A stretch of DNA of 64,000 nt. Source: Tenodera sinensis (lineage: Eukaryota; Arthropoda; Insecta; Mantodea; Mantidae). Location: the NCBI GenBank assembly GCA_030765045.1, contig CM060964.1, positions 280,587,502 through 280,651,501 of the forward strand, in the 5' to 3' direction. The notes below the pieces were generated by a model. It made no database searches and had not been told where the DNA came from. It saw nothing but the letters and a program-made list of their open reading frames with translations. The first letter of the stretch is position 1. Each line of letters begins with the position of its first letter. A program made the position numbers and the translations under genes. This document shows positions 12,346 through 23,289 of this stretch, piece after piece.

Positions 12346-13552
12346 TGAGGGATAGTCACATCTTTTAAATCTTTTTGTGACAATTTGCCAGCAGTGTTGG
12401 AATCAATTGTGTCATATGTTGAGGAATTTAAAAGTTTAGCAAAAATCATGCACCATTTTTTGAAGTTCATTCTTTCTGAGTTTCTGGTGAAAAAGCTAAT
12501 AAGATTGGTTACAAACTACGTAGTATGAAACCATTAATGCGCGGTCCAACTTTTTTTACCAACATTTTTGTATCCAAAGGAAACGCTGCCTGCCACATTA
12601 TGGTGTATTTTGGACCAAAAACCAATTGACTATTCGCTTAGTGAGCGTGAGAAATAGATATGGTGGGCGCAAATATCAATAGTATAGCGACTGTTATATT
12701 AAGTACAGGTTTGGGATATATTTCCTCGAGGAAAATGTAGTAGGGGTAAAAGACATTGGTGTACATCGTCATGATACAAAGAGAACAGGAAATGGGTCGA
12801 GATGTACTAGGTTTACTACAAAACAAAGTTAGATTAGACGACCCGGAAAATATGGCAATTTTCTATGAATTGACCACCAAAATTGATTTATCCACTTCGC
12901 AAAATATTGCAGAACCATGTAGGACCAACTACTGCAGCACGAACTCAAACCCGCAGCTGACTGCATGTTGCATGCGCAGCGGTATCTTACTGACGCTGAT
13001 TGTCTGTTTTCACGTTGTTGAATGAAAACTTAAATGCACCTCAGTCACGTTGGTTACAAACAGTTGGATTCAAAAGGTAGGATAGAAATTGTATACAGCA
13101 AAATTGTATCCAACTCTCACGTTGTACTTTTGTTGTACACAATGCTCTTGACCCGAAAGTAGGACCGTGGGACACTGGTTTAAGAAAAATCGCAATACAG
13201 TCAAAGGCATTGGAAATAAAAGCAGGCCATTAGGGCATGTGCTCTTGGGAATCTAAATGGTCACGTGTTAAAGTTTTAAAGAGCTCTAACAGTAAGCTTG
13301 ATAGTATAGGTAGAATCAAATATAAAGGTTCGACGCATTTACTTTGGACATAAAAGTAATTTTTTAATCACAGTAATCTTGACCAAATTTTAGCTTTGGA
13401 TACTCTTAAAACAACGCTCGGGTGTTCTTCTTTATCAATCGAGTATATTTGGTTTTATGAAACTGACAAATAATTTTCTATGGAGTTGAAAACAAGTACT
13501 TCCCAAAATCGATGGTTTTGTTGTCATTATAAACTGCGCTAATTTAATTTAA
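12346..13552. other. Unannotated, no gene recognised
   Basis: An 89-codon frame at 12756-13025 has no recognisable domain. Confidence 0.4.
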
Positions 13553-13617
13553 TAAATAAATAAATAAACTATGTATTAGTTTATATAAGTGCTGAGGCTT
13601 TCACGGCCAGCGTTGTC

Positions 13618-13877
13618 AACTATGTTAAGTAGATTTTCCGGGCTTGTGGGCCGTGGTCGAGTTGGATTGCCTTCCTCCGAAGTTTCGCTGAAAACTGCGT
13701 CCAGCATCTTCAGGGTGATCCAATTAGTGAACTCCCGAGTCCTCTAATATTTGGACTCGGGAGTTCACTAATTGGATCACCCTGAAGATGCTGGACGCAG
13801 TTTTCAGCGAAACTTCGGAGGAAGGCAATCCAACTCGACCACGGCCCACAAGCCCGGAAAATCTACTTAACATAGTT
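13618..13877. repeat. Perfect 125-bp inverted repeat with 10-base loop
   Basis: The left arm 13618-13742 and right arm 13753-13877 are exact reverse complements over 125 bases, separated by 10 bases. Each arm carries CCGGGCTTGTGGGCCGTGG and, in opposite orientation, CTGAAGA...CAGCGAAAC. Near-identical AATAAATAAATAAACTATG sequences flank the structure on both sides (about 13553-13575 and 13903-13921). The absence of any mismatch implies recent formation or ongoing arm-to-arm correction. It could be a foldback element or two head-to-head retroelement ends; the superfamily is undetermined. Confidence 0.95.
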
Positions 13878-14048
13878 AACATATGTATTAGTTTATTTTA
13901 TTTAATAAATAAATAAACTATGTATTAGTTAAGCATTAATTGAAAGTGTGATCAATAACAACATTTACATACCGCCTTCTTATCGGCGGCTTTACTTTTG
14001 GGCCAGTTGCTTACAGCAATGATGTTTACTCGTTTACTGTTGGTGTTG

Positions 14049-14049
<1 letters not shown>

Positions 14050-14141
<92 letters not shown>

Positions 14142-14276
14142 TCACTCACTCACTCACTCACTCACTCACTCACACACTCACACACTCACACACTCACACA
14201 CTCACACACTCACACACACACTCACACACTCACACACTCACACACTCACACACTCACACACTCACACACTCACACA

Positions 14277-14319
<43 letters not shown>

Positions 14320-14336
14320 TCACACATACTCTCACT
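14050..14336. repeat. Compound microsatellite (TC)n(CA)n(ACTC)n, left half
   Basis: Runs of TC, then CA, then ACTC and ACACTC units. The last 13 bases (ACATACTCTCACT, 14324-14336) recur at 16072-16084, after the poly(A) of the retrotransposon. The array was therefore interrupted by that insertion and continues on its far side. Confidence 0.95.
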
Positions 14337-16071
14337 ACCACACTGCAGGAAAATCAATCACACTCATCCACATGTTATCACGGACAGCTAAACTACAACG
14401 GGGATTAGGACACAAAGCACTAAAAACAATATACGAAGGAGCTATAATCCCAATAATGACATATGGCTCACCAGTGTGGATAGACGCTTTAAGAAAAATA
14501 AAAAATCTAACAAAATATAAAAGGATACAAAGAATGATTAATATAAAAATTGCTAAAGCCTACCGAACTCTCTCATACGAGGCATCATGCATAGTAGCAG
14601 GCGTTCCACCCTTACAAATAACCATAGAACAATATGTAAGAACCTACCTGGCAACAAAAGTCAACAATCAAGAATATGACGCACCGTTGGAAGTCAGGTA
14701 TTGGAGACACCCTGCGGAAATACCCCTAATAGATGAGGTAGATAACAACAATGAATATGCAGTTGAAATGTACACCGATGGTAGCAAAACTGGTGATAAA
14801 GTTGGGGCAGCAGGGATCATCTTCATTCATGGCAACCTGGCATATAAATTAAAGTTCAAGTTGCATCCACGATGCACGAATAACCAGGCTGAACAACTGG
14901 CAATATTAAAAACACTTAAAAAACTAGATGAGCTTGGATATGGAGAATGCGATGAAAAACGAGCTGCATTATTAAAAGACAGTAAGATAACTCTAGATCT
15001 GCTCAGGAACAACATAAAACATAACCAGCTGATAGAAGCAATCAAAACCAAAATCCTTGAACTTTCAAAATCAAAGTGGACACTACATTTCGGCTGGGTG
15101 AAAGGACATGCGGGAATACAGAGAAATGAACTTGTGGACAGACTCGCAAAAGAAGCTGCCGCGGAAGACACTGAAATAATATATGACAAAGTATCAAAAG
15201 AAGCAATAGTAACTAGAGAGAAAGAAACTGGACTCGAAGAATGGCAACAACAATGGACAGCATCAAGGAAAGGAGCAGTAACCAAAGAATATTTCCCATC
15301 CGTGAGAAGAAGATTAAAGCAACGGTTACCAATATCTCCGGAGTTCACAGCAATGATAACAGGACATGAAAAGCTAAGATCATATCGCCACAGGTTTGGA
15401 TTTTTAGATAACCCAATGTGCAAATGTGAAGAAGAGGACCAAACAGTAAACCACATTATATTTCGATGTAAAATTCTAAACAACCAGAGAAACGCCATGA
15501 TTAGGAAAATACAAAGTAAAGGTGCTACTTGGCCCATAAACAAAGAAGAACTTGGAAACAATTTCATACAACCTTTCGTTAACTTCAATAATGCTATACA
15601 ATTCACAGAAATAGAATGACTTAAGTTCAAATATATACATATAATTTCTACTCCTTACCAAAATTGCAATCAGTATCATTGTCCAAACACATTTCAATAC
15701 TCTACTGCTGTTACGAGTACAATATTTACCTTTCACTATATGATAAGTACCAGATTTATGATTTGTAAAATAGCATTAGGTTAAAGAAATAAAGACAAAC
15801 AAAATAAAATAGCATTAAACAACAAACATCAAATAAAAAACTGTAAATATCACAATAGAGAAGTATTCAATTAGACTAAGGTAGATAAAAAATTAGAGGT
15901 AAATAAAAATGTAAATGTTCGAATAGAACATCACCAACAATATGTACATGTATATAAAATGAAAATTGTATGTAAATAAATAAATGCAAGCATGTAGTAT
16001 TCATATGGAATGGGGCATGCATATAAATAAAAAAAAAAAAAAAACAACAAAAAAAAACAAAAAAAAAAAAA
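14337..16071 (+). mobile_element. 5'-truncated non-LTR retrotransposon with RNase H
   Basis: Bounded by a 13-base target duplication (ACATACTCTCACT at 14324-14336 and 16072-16084). It starts abruptly inside the ORF2 coding region and ends in an A-rich tail (16029-16071). These are the marks of target-primed reverse transcription with 5' truncation. About 450 bases of AT-rich 3' UTR lie between the stop codon and the tail. The remaining ORF is uninterrupted, which suggests recent insertion. The RNase H plus C-terminal zinc motif fits RNase H-bearing clades such as I, R1 or LOA; I cannot choose between them. Confidence 0.9.
14339..15619 (+). CDS. Non-LTR retrotransposon ORF2 C-terminus: RT thumb end, RNase H, zinc motif (5' truncated)
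   Basis: This is the C-terminal part of a retrotransposon polyprotein that in full copies would carry endonuclease and reverse transcriptase. The first in-frame Met is at 14372, but the frame is open from the insertion boundary, so no true start exists. Counting from that Met, AIIPIMTYGSPVW (about residues 24-36) is the usual segment after the RT thumb. RNase H spans about 130-270, with the catalytic set D136 (YTDGS), E174 (NNQAEQLAI), D203 (DSKITLD) and D256 (NELVDRLAKEAA), so all acidic residues are kept. A CxC-x8-H-x4-C zinc-like motif follows (CKCEEEDQTVNHIIFRC). The stop is at 15617-15619. There is no promoter of its own; it is a dead-end copy for autonomous movement because most of RT and the endonuclease are missing. 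Confidence 0.9.
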   Translation, partial: HTAGKSITLIHMLSRTAKLQRGLGHKALKTIYEGAIIPIMTYGSPVWIDALRKIKNLTKYKRIQRMINIKIAKAYRTLSYEASCIVAGVPPLQITIEQYVRTYLATKVNNQEYDAPLEVRYWRHPAEIPLIDEVDNNNEYAVEMYTDGSKTGDKVGAAGIIFIHGNLAYKLKFKLHPRCTNNQAEQLAILKTLKKLDELGYGECDEKRAALLKDSKITLDLLRNNIKHNQLIEAIKTKILELSKSKWTLHFGWVKGHAGIQRNELVDRLAKEAAAEDTEIIYDKVSKEAIVTREKETGLEEWQQQWTASRKGAVTKEYFPSVRRRLKQRLPISPEFTAMITGHEKLRSYRHRFGFLDNPMCKCEEEDQTVNHIIFRCKILNNQRNAMIRKIQSKGATWPINKEELGNNFIQPFVNFNNAIQFTEIE

Positions 16072-16206
16072 ACATACTCTCACTCTCACTCACTCAGTCA
16101 CACACACGCACTCACATAGTCTCAGTCACTCGCTCACTCACACTCACACACTCTCACTCACACACACTCTCACTCACTCACTCACTCACTCTCACTCTGT
16201 CACTCT
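16072..16206. repeat. (ACTC)n/(CA)n microsatellite, right half
   Basis: Continuation of the array at 14050-14336 beyond the retrotransposon, beginning with the duplicated target ACATACTCTCACT. Confidence 0.9.
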
Positions 16207-16345
16207 TCTAGACTTTAGGGAGAATGGGGAATAATCCTGGTCAAAGAAAAATTCCTATCCTCCAACTCGAAACACCTTGGTTTGGAAGCTACCAAATGTA
16301 ACCACCAGGTCACCGAAGCAGTGGATTACATCAGTGGTTAGAGCA
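16207..16345 (-). repeat. SINE family S3 fragment, minus orientation
   Basis: The reverse complement contains TGACCTGGTGGTTACATTTG (A box region) and GAATTTTTCTTTGACCAGGATTATTCC, matching the plus-strand copy at 50945-51250. The ACTC array lies where full S3 copies carry TGAGTGAGAGTG, suggesting the microsatellite grew from that seed. Confidence 0.6.
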
Positions 16346-17030
16346 TCCATAACCATCACGATTTGTAATGTTTAAGGGAATTTTTAACTGTTTCAATGTA
16401 TTATCCTAAACAAGACGATATCTTCAGTGTGCGGTTTGCAGGGTAAGATATATTAAATATCTTTATTTAACTGTTAATATAAGTAGGATGCAACCGGCAA
16501 GGGATGGGGATTCCCCCACCCCCCTCTGTATTGAACCATCCCACCCTCTGATTTTAAGCAGGGATGCTTAATTCCCGTCACTGGATGTAAACTGCATAAG
16601 TTAAACTTTAATTTACGTTTGTGGGGCTCTATACAGGAAGTATTAATGCCTTGTAATTATTTTAATGTTAATATGTTTGCTCATTAGTTTTGGAGAATGA
16701 GTTGTGTATTTAAACATTTCAAACTGAATCATTCTTTTCTGTCTTTGTTGCTTTAATCTGTTAGGATCCGACGTGCGTTATATTTCCAACATAAAAGTAT
16801 AGTATTCGCCAAAATATACAGTACTGGAAAGTTATGTTACTGTTATCGTTATTACTTAGTTATCGGGATGATAATGTAAATGTTCAAAATGTGCTCCATT
16901 GTGCCAGTGTTGATAACGATCATGCAGAGTTTGAAATATATTCTGCAACTTAGGTTACTCCAGAGTCCTCAAAAACGAGAGGATCTTCTGACGTGATGCA
17001 GGCACAGTTTGGGGTGGATTTGGACAGCTG
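16346..17030. other. Unannotated, no gene recognised
   Basis: AT-rich DNA between a SINE fragment and a mariner remnant, with no supported feature. Confidence 0.4.
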
Positions 17031-17039
17031 AAAACTTCC

Positions 17040-17480
17040 TCCTTTAACATTGGTTGACAGTAAGATGTGCACCATCATCGTCCTCAATGAAATATGGACC
17101 ATACACACGTTTCCTGACACTCACACCAAATCGTCACACGCAGACTACGTAGCGGTTTCTGCACGATAACGTCTGGCCTCCAAGCGAGTTGTTTGGCGAT
17201 TGATAAAACCATCCAAGTGAATGTGACTATCATCGGAGAACCACACGTTGAGCAAGAAGTCTGGATTCTCGTACACCATAGCCAAGAGTCGTGCACAATA
17301 TTCAATGCTAAGATGCCTATCTTGCTCCGTCAATCGTTGACCAACCTGTATTCGATATGGCAGTCCACCTACGTCTTTAAACAATCCCTGAAGAAACATA
17401 TTACTGATGTTTAGTTTAAGGGCTGTTCATGGTGACTGCAACACCTGATTGTGGACACAGTTTCTGGCCTACCTGAGCCT
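17040..17480 (-). pseudogene. mariner/Tc1-type transposase remnant
   Basis: Minus-strand pieces in two or more frames read in the order expected for a DDE/D transposase of the IS630-Tc1-mariner group. A linker like PYRIQVGQRLTEQDRH is followed by the first catalytic aspartate in NVWFSDDSHIHLDGFINRQ. After a frameshift comes VIVQKPLRSLRVTIWC, and after another GPYFIEDDDGAHLTVNQ, then a stop. The second D, the final D/E and the C-terminus are missing, and no terminal repeats were found. In full relatives this enzyme cuts and rejoins element ends at TA dinucleotides. Upstream, GRPE in another frame may be the remains of the DNA-binding linker. The copy is dead. Confidence 0.75.
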
Positions 17481-18659
17481 TCCTTCCCTTGACATAATAC
17501 AATACCCGTACAACGAACTTTTGTAACAATGTGTTGCTTATTAAAGCTTTAACTTTAAACTCGGCCAGCCTTGATAACTATTTCTTCCGTCGTGAGACCC
17601 ACTGTCACTTCCAACCACAGACAACTAAGAATACATCATGGCGATGCAACAACACGTAGACGCACATGCATGCGCATTAGGGCTGCACGAAAACCAGTAG
17701 TGTATATTTTGGCGCATACCGTAGGTATATACCATAACCTGATTTTGTAAATAGGCAGCTCTATAATGTAATTTTAAAATAGTAATCACAAAATTACTCT
17801 CAAGAAAGTGATCGCACATTATATATAGGTAATTAATAGAAATTATAGCACACAAGACACTGGATATCTTATAAATGTAGGGAAACTGGATTCCGGAACC
17901 AACGGATCAAATAGCATTATGACTGTGCACTGAGTTGCACTGAACAATCTTGAATATGACAGTATTTCCCCGCAAGAAAGATGTTCATGTAAGTACGTAT
18001 AGTGTGTTGTCTGCCTCCACACCGTCTAGAAGCTGGCTTGTTGTGGGTAATTACAATTAAATGAAGTTATACCTCCGGTGGTTTAGCTTGACCCTAGGAC
18101 CATAAAATTGGAAGGCCTCTTCCATCACGCCAGTTAGGGGCAGGAGGTACAAAAAACGTTTTGCGTGCAGAAGTATCTGAAGTCTATTCATACTTGCCTC
18201 TTCAGTCTAGCACTAATTGGTTAGAAGCTCCCGAATTTTCTCCCCCCTTCCCCATAACAATGGACATAAAGGGGTGAATATCTGCGTCTCTTTTCAACAA
18301 AGCTTTTTCTCTTTCTTTAGGCCAGAGACAAGATATACCACACAGGGTATAAAGAGGATGTCAATACAGAAGGAAGTCGACAATACTAACATAGAAATGT
18401 ATGTTTATATTCTGAAAAATGCTTCTATTTCCTCCGTTGTATACATTATTGAAATATCAGTCTGCGTATACTAATTTGAATACACTTAGAATCACTGTTA
18501 TATATTTTTACGTGAACTCGTTAAGTAAAAAGTAGTACTTTGGAATCCTTAATTTCTACGAGCAAAAGGTGTTTGTTTATTTCTCGAATTAAGACTTGGT
18601 TCGCGGATGAAAGGTAATGTATGCGTTCATACTGGAGCCTGAATGGTAGAGGAATGGTA
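17481..18659. other. Unannotated, no gene recognised
   Basis: No domain, repeat family or RNA gene could be supported in this stretch. Confidence 0.35.
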
Positions 18660-18915
18660 ATGATAGGATGTACATGTGTATTGGAATACAAAAAGCTGGA
18701 GCATGCGCTGGAGAAAGGGAAAACTTTGGCAGACTCTCGACAGAAATGAGGAATTCGGGACGACGAAGAGGCGAGCCGACCTTGCGCCGGTGCAATGACC
18801 CGCACTGGGTTCAAGGTCAGCTGCCTGCAGTGACATCATGCTGTGATTCAGGCGGATTCTTGCGTCTGCAACAATGATCGGTCCGGGGGCGTGAAAAGGC
18901 ACCAGCTTTCCTCGT
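18660..18915. other. GC-rich patch in AT-rich surroundings
   Basis: About 250 bases with many CpG dinucleotides and higher GC than the flanks. Both strands have open frames here (about 70-90 codons), which GC richness alone can produce. No known domain or splice-bounded exon is obvious. It might be a non-coding first exon or promoter island, or a diverged SINE body. Confidence 0.3.
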
Positions 18916-19283
18916 TTGCGATAATCTCAGCAGCGGTTGAAAAATTGTAAAAGCTATGAAATGTAGTAAGGTGCCCTCCCACAAGTCATGCCGAAGAGCA
19001 TTATAGGTATACTTAGCGCAGAATATTTGTACACCTAGTTGTCTTATTTGTGTAATGTATGAATCTAAAGGAGGGCTTCCCTATACATACAACGTAATTG
19101 CCGATTTTACCTGCAAATTACAGCATATTTGTCTTTCAAAATATTTTGTCCTTTTGAGCCTAAGCACTTATTTGGAAACGATATCCTGTAACTAATAGTA
19201 GAATGTGTAGCCCCACTCGCTTATTGCGTTAACTGGAGATTCCTCTCCATCGCTGTCTCTCCCTCTTTACCCCACTCCATTGC

Positions 19284-19315
<32 letters not shown>

Positions 19316-20059
19316 TTCTGTGTCTCCCTTCCCCACTCTCTCTCCCTTTTCCCCTCACAGGTTGATCTCGAGGTTTGAGCTAAGGTATGGTATATATCAA
19401 GTTTGATAGCAATGGCTTTCGCCATTCTTGAGTGAATAGATAACATAAACAAAAGCCATTTTTACACGATCGTGTTTTTATTCACATTTTCGGATAATAA
19501 TACACAAAAGAAATGTTCTCTTCTTTTTTTATTAATAATTCATTGGAAATAATAAAACACCATCGTGCAGAAATAGTATGCATTACGTAACAGCATCTCA
19601 GAAATAGAAACTACTCGATTTCATCTCGTATTTTCAAAATATTCCTCGATTCTATAGCTATATATAATAATGCATCTCCTACACCCGCATTGCAGTATAC
19701 TGTTGTAAAAGGTAAATGTTACCTTTAGTGCAGTGCTCTACGCATAGTAACTGATACTAAGTTCAAGAAAGTACCCCCACCCCGAACTCCCTTAACTTGA
19801 AGCAATTTTCCTTAGTTTTTAATTTCTCAAGGAACGACTATATGTCAAAGACGTATATTACACTACCACACTTCTTTGTCACAGAAATGCGACTACATAC
19901 ATATGATGAAACCTTTGACAGTGTAATATAGCGTCTTTGATCACATCTAGCTGTGACATACTTCTGTGATAAGTTGTACTCATCATCACACCTTTGGTGA
20001 CATTTGCGACTCATTAGAAGTGAAAATCGCAGGCTGCCTCTGTGCTGACCTTCAAATCC
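18916..20059. other. Unannotated; short TC tract
   Basis: A (TC)n and TTTC tract lies at about 19288-19350. Otherwise no supported feature. Confidence 0.4.
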
Positions 20060-20318
20060 ATAGGTCCTAGGTTTGATTCCTACCAGGATGGTGGGGATGC
20101 TTCTTACCTAGGATTATTACCAATTCCCATAGGGAAGTATGGATACAGATGGATGTAGGAATTTAATGCACACATAGTAACCAAAAATAATACAAACCCA
20201 AATATTAACACCACGGTAAGGGAGTGTGTTGTGAGCAACTGTTCCAAAGGTAAAAAGCCGCCGGTATTAGCTTATATGTTAAAAACGGCATGTAAATGGA
20301 ACATTAAAAAGAAAAGAA
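20060..20318 (+). repeat. SINE family S3
   Basis: TCCTAGGTTTGATTCCTACC is a decayed B box. The body has TTACCAATTCCCATAGGG, and the 3' end reads AAAAGCCGCCGG...GTAAATGGAACATT, shared with the copies ending near 46475 and 51240. It is followed by an AAAAG-rich tail. Confidence 0.65.
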
Positions 20319-20327
20319 AAGAAAACG

Positions 20328-20540
20328 ATGGCAGAAGGAACACCTACCATCAAATTTCTTATTTCCTGTTATGGGTCACATGAAATGATGTACAATTCAA
20401 AACATAAAGATTATAAAACCAGAAACAAAGGATGTAAAACCATAGCAGAAGCAATTAATGAAGGAGATACAGCGAACGATGTCAGGAAGAAATTAAATGC
20501 ACTGAGAAGTCAATATTTAGGAGAAAACACGGTTTCTCTT
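20328..20540 (+). pseudogene. MADF-domain fragment (copy A)
   Basis: An open frame from 20328 encodes a MADF-like module. Residues about 8-65 read IKFLISCYGSHEMMYNSKHK, then DYKTRNKG, AEAINEGDTANDVRKK and LNALRSQYLGE. This matches the pattern of MADF domains: a starting LI..., an aromatic and DY pair, and the closing VKKKWKNLRxxY-type helix. MADF domains bind DNA in Adf-1-type factors and in some transposon proteins. The frame loses similarity after about 20530, exactly where this copy departs from its duplicate at 46.5 kb and a microsatellite begins. It is probably a broken fragment, not an expressed gene. Confidence 0.5.
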
Positions 20541-20571
20541 ATTACACGCTTTATATTAGCTTCATCTGTAT

Positions 20572-20589
20572 CTGTGTGAGTGTGAGTGA

Positions 20590-20660
<71 letters not shown>
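20572..20660. repeat. (TG)n microsatellite with TGAG start
   Basis: About 32 pure TG units preceded by TGTGAGTGTGAGTGAGTGAG. Confidence 0.95.
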
Positions 20661-20663
<3 letters not shown>

Positions 20664-21950
20664 CGGAATCTTTCGACGTAACTTTCACGCACTTACAGTT
20701 GTCTGATTGACTTGAAAATTTGCACACGTGTCAAGGACCGATGACAATATAATAATATCGTAACCTTGTCCTGAGACAGTAACCAGAATCATCAGAATAA
20801 ATAAAAATTGATTAGCTAAATGTATCAATGTAACGGAATCTTTAGACGTAATTTTCACCAACGTACAGTCGTCTGATTGACTTGAAAATTTTCACACTTC
20901 TCAAGAACCAATGACAACACAATAATATTATAACTTTTTCCTAAGATCCTGACCAGAATCATCAGGATAAAACAAAATTAATCAGCTAAATTTATCAATG
21001 TAATGGAATCTTTCGACATAATTTTCACTAACTTACGGTCGTCTGATTGACATGAAAATTTGCACACGTGTCAGGGACCGATGACAATATAATAATATCA
21101 TAACCTTATCCTGAGACAGTGACCAGGATCATTAGAATAAATAAAAATTGATTAGCTAAATTTATCAATGTAACGGAATTTTTCGACGTAATTTTCACCA
21201 ACGTACAGTCGTCTGTGTGACTTGAAAATTTGCATACATGTCAAGGACTAATGGCCACACAATAATGTATTAACTTTGTTCTGAAGTCCCGACCAGGATC
21301 ATCAGGATAAAAAGGGACTTAGCTAAATTTATCAATGTAACCAACCAACTTACAGTCGTCTGATTGACATGGAAATTTGCATACGTGTCAAGGACCGACG
21401 ACAATACAATAATATCATAGCTTTGTCCTAAGATCCTAACCAGGATAATCAGGATAAAAAAGGACTCAGCTAAATTTATCAATGTAACGCAATTTTCACC
21501 TACTTGAATCGTCTGATTAACTTGAAAATTTGCAAACTTGTCAAGGGCCGATGACAATACTATATATCACGACTTTATCCTAATGCGCTGACAAGGATCA
21601 TCAGGATAAAAAAGTGATTTGGCTAAATTTAACAATGTAACGTAATTTTCACCAGCTTGAGACGTCTGATTGACTCGAAACTTTGCTCACATGTCAAGGG
21701 CCAATTGCAATACAATAATATCATGACATTATCGTAATGTCCTCATCAGGATCATCAGGGTAAAAAAATACTTAATTACATTTCCCAATGCAACAGAATC
21801 TTTTAAGGTAATTTTCACCAACTTAAGAGTTGTTTGACCTGGAAATTTGCACACGTGTTAAGGACCGGTGAGAATATAAAATCATCATAACTTTGCCCCA
21901 ATGTCCTGACCAGGATCGTCAGGATAAATAATGACTAAGCTAAATTGATA
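20660..21950. repeat. Satellite array, eight monomers of about 150-170 bp
   Basis: Monomers begin with GTAACGGAATCTTTCGACGT or variants at 20660, 20830, 21000, 21170, 21337, 21484, 21637 and 21790. The first four periods are exactly 170 bases. Later ones (167, 147, 153, 153) carry deletions near the monomer start. Each monomer carries CGTCTGATTGACTTGAAAAT, TCAAGGACCGATGACAATA and GACCAGGATCATCAGGATAA. The open frame on the minus strand here is a by-product of the repeat. Confidence 0.92.
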
Positions 21951-22063
21951 GCAAACGGTACAGTTTTTACATCTTAGATGTCGCTAAGGCACATTTCTAC
22001 ATGCACCCTGAAAGTTGCTTTAATTAAACAAATATATATTTATATATTGGATGACGTAGATGT

Positions 22064-22064
<1 letters not shown>

Positions 22065-22132
<68 letters not shown>
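22065..22132. repeat. (GA)n microsatellite inside a two-unit repeat
   Basis: A pure GA run of about 34 units. AGAGAGGACCTGA(A/G)AGG(A/G)ACAC follows it and recurs at about 22293-22312, with GTTCATACTGGGCCA and GTTTACTCTGGGCCA downstream. The tract therefore lies in the first of two imperfect tandem units (about 22060-22365). Confidence 0.85.
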
Positions 22133-22136
<4 letters not shown>

Positions 22137-22537
22137 CTGAAAGGAACACGAGACGCGGGGAAAATATCGTGGAGCGGAGTTCATACTGGGCCAAGATACC
22201 CACAGCAGCTGGTAGGTTAGAAATCGACACAAGTTACACTGGACAAAGGAATTAAATCGCTTGAAAAGATTGAAACACGGTGATGCCCGGAGAGAGGACC
22301 TGAGAGGGACACTACATTTTGGGGGAAGGTTGTGGCTCGAAGTTTACTCTGGGCCAGGAATAGTGTAGTTAAAACATCAATTGTAATCTAATACTGTTCA
22401 AAACAAAAAAAAAGTGATTTGAAAATTTTCAAAAAATATTTGAAAGGAATTTCGAATTCAAAAGTCTCTAAAAGATTTCAAATTAAAAGTTCTGAAAAAA
22501 AAATGAATAGAAAAATTTTAGACTAAAATGTTAAAAC

Positions 22538-23009
22538 TAAATTATAGTTTTAAAAAACAAACAATTGTTATTGTTTGTTTATAACAAACCGAACTAAACA
22601 GTAAAAATAATTTTAAGTATGAAAAATTTGTTCTATAAATTCAAGTACTTCGTTATATTTCAAAACTTTGTGATAAGTTTAACATAAAAACTAATTTATA
22701 TTAACAAAATAAAATTGTAAAAACGCGTGGGTTTTATAACATCAAATGCTATAAATAGTTCATTGGTGACTATTTATAAAAGCAGAGATATGATAAAAGT
22801 ATCTTAGAAGCACCACACGCTTTTTAAAAATAAAATTTATTTTGTTAATATAAATTAGTTTTTATTTTAAACTTATCACAAAATTTTGAAATATAATGAA
22901 GTGCTTGAATTTATAGAACAAATTCTTCATACTTAAAAATTATTTTCTACTTTTTAGTTTGGTTTGTTATAAAAGCGTGTTATTGTTAGTTTTTTAAGAC
23001 TATAATTTA
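22538..23009. mobile_element. Foldback (inverted-repeat) element
   Basis: Imperfect inverted arms of roughly 190-200 bases. TAAATTATAGTTTTAAAAAAC at the left end (22538) is mirrored at the right end (about 22989-23009). Inside, TTATAACAAACCGAACTAAA pairs with TTTAGTTTGGTTTGTTATAA, and ATTAACAAAATAAAATT lies near the loop. The loop is about 85 bases (22730-22815). There is no coding sequence. The ends coincide with the edge of a 2.5 kb block that is absent from the duplicate locus at 46.7 kb. It is probably a non-autonomous DNA element; the superfamily is unknown. Confidence 0.7.
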
Positions 23010-23215
23010 CTTCTTGTTTAGTATTAACGCAACAACTATTATTACTGCAGTTGCAGCATGTTCTGTCAACTGTTGGCATCCATTTCAAAACTGTAATAAC
23101 ATGAATGATAAAAGGTTTAATATACTGTAATAAAGTCAGCATCTTAAATGAGATCACATTATATAAACAAAGGTTTTATCGCATTCTGAGACACAGAAAT
23201 GTTATAGTGTAATAT
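23010..23215. repeat. Dispersed segment shared with 46.7-46.9 kb (copy A, right part)
   Basis: CTTGTTTAGTATTAACGCAA through AGACACAGAAATGTT matches 46707-46913 with only scattered differences. At 46 kb this segment directly follows the MADF fragment; here about 2.5 kb of repeats intervene. Confidence 0.85.
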
Positions 23216-23289
23216 AGGCCTAAAATATGGCATCGTAAATAAAATGTAGATCTTAAATTATCTGTATTATTTAAGTATACAGTTTCTGA

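Noticed and set aside
13998..14408. 136-codon frame of Ser-Leu and His-Thr repeats
   Set aside because: Microsatellite translation running into the out-of-frame start of the retrotransposon.
14827..15630. 267-codon minus-strand frame
   Set aside because: Antisense shadow of the RNase H-containing ORF, which has intact catalytic motifs on the + strand.
20660..21950. CRISPR-like regular repeat array
   Set aside because: Whole monomers of 150-170 bases repeat without unique spacers; this is a eukaryotic satellite.
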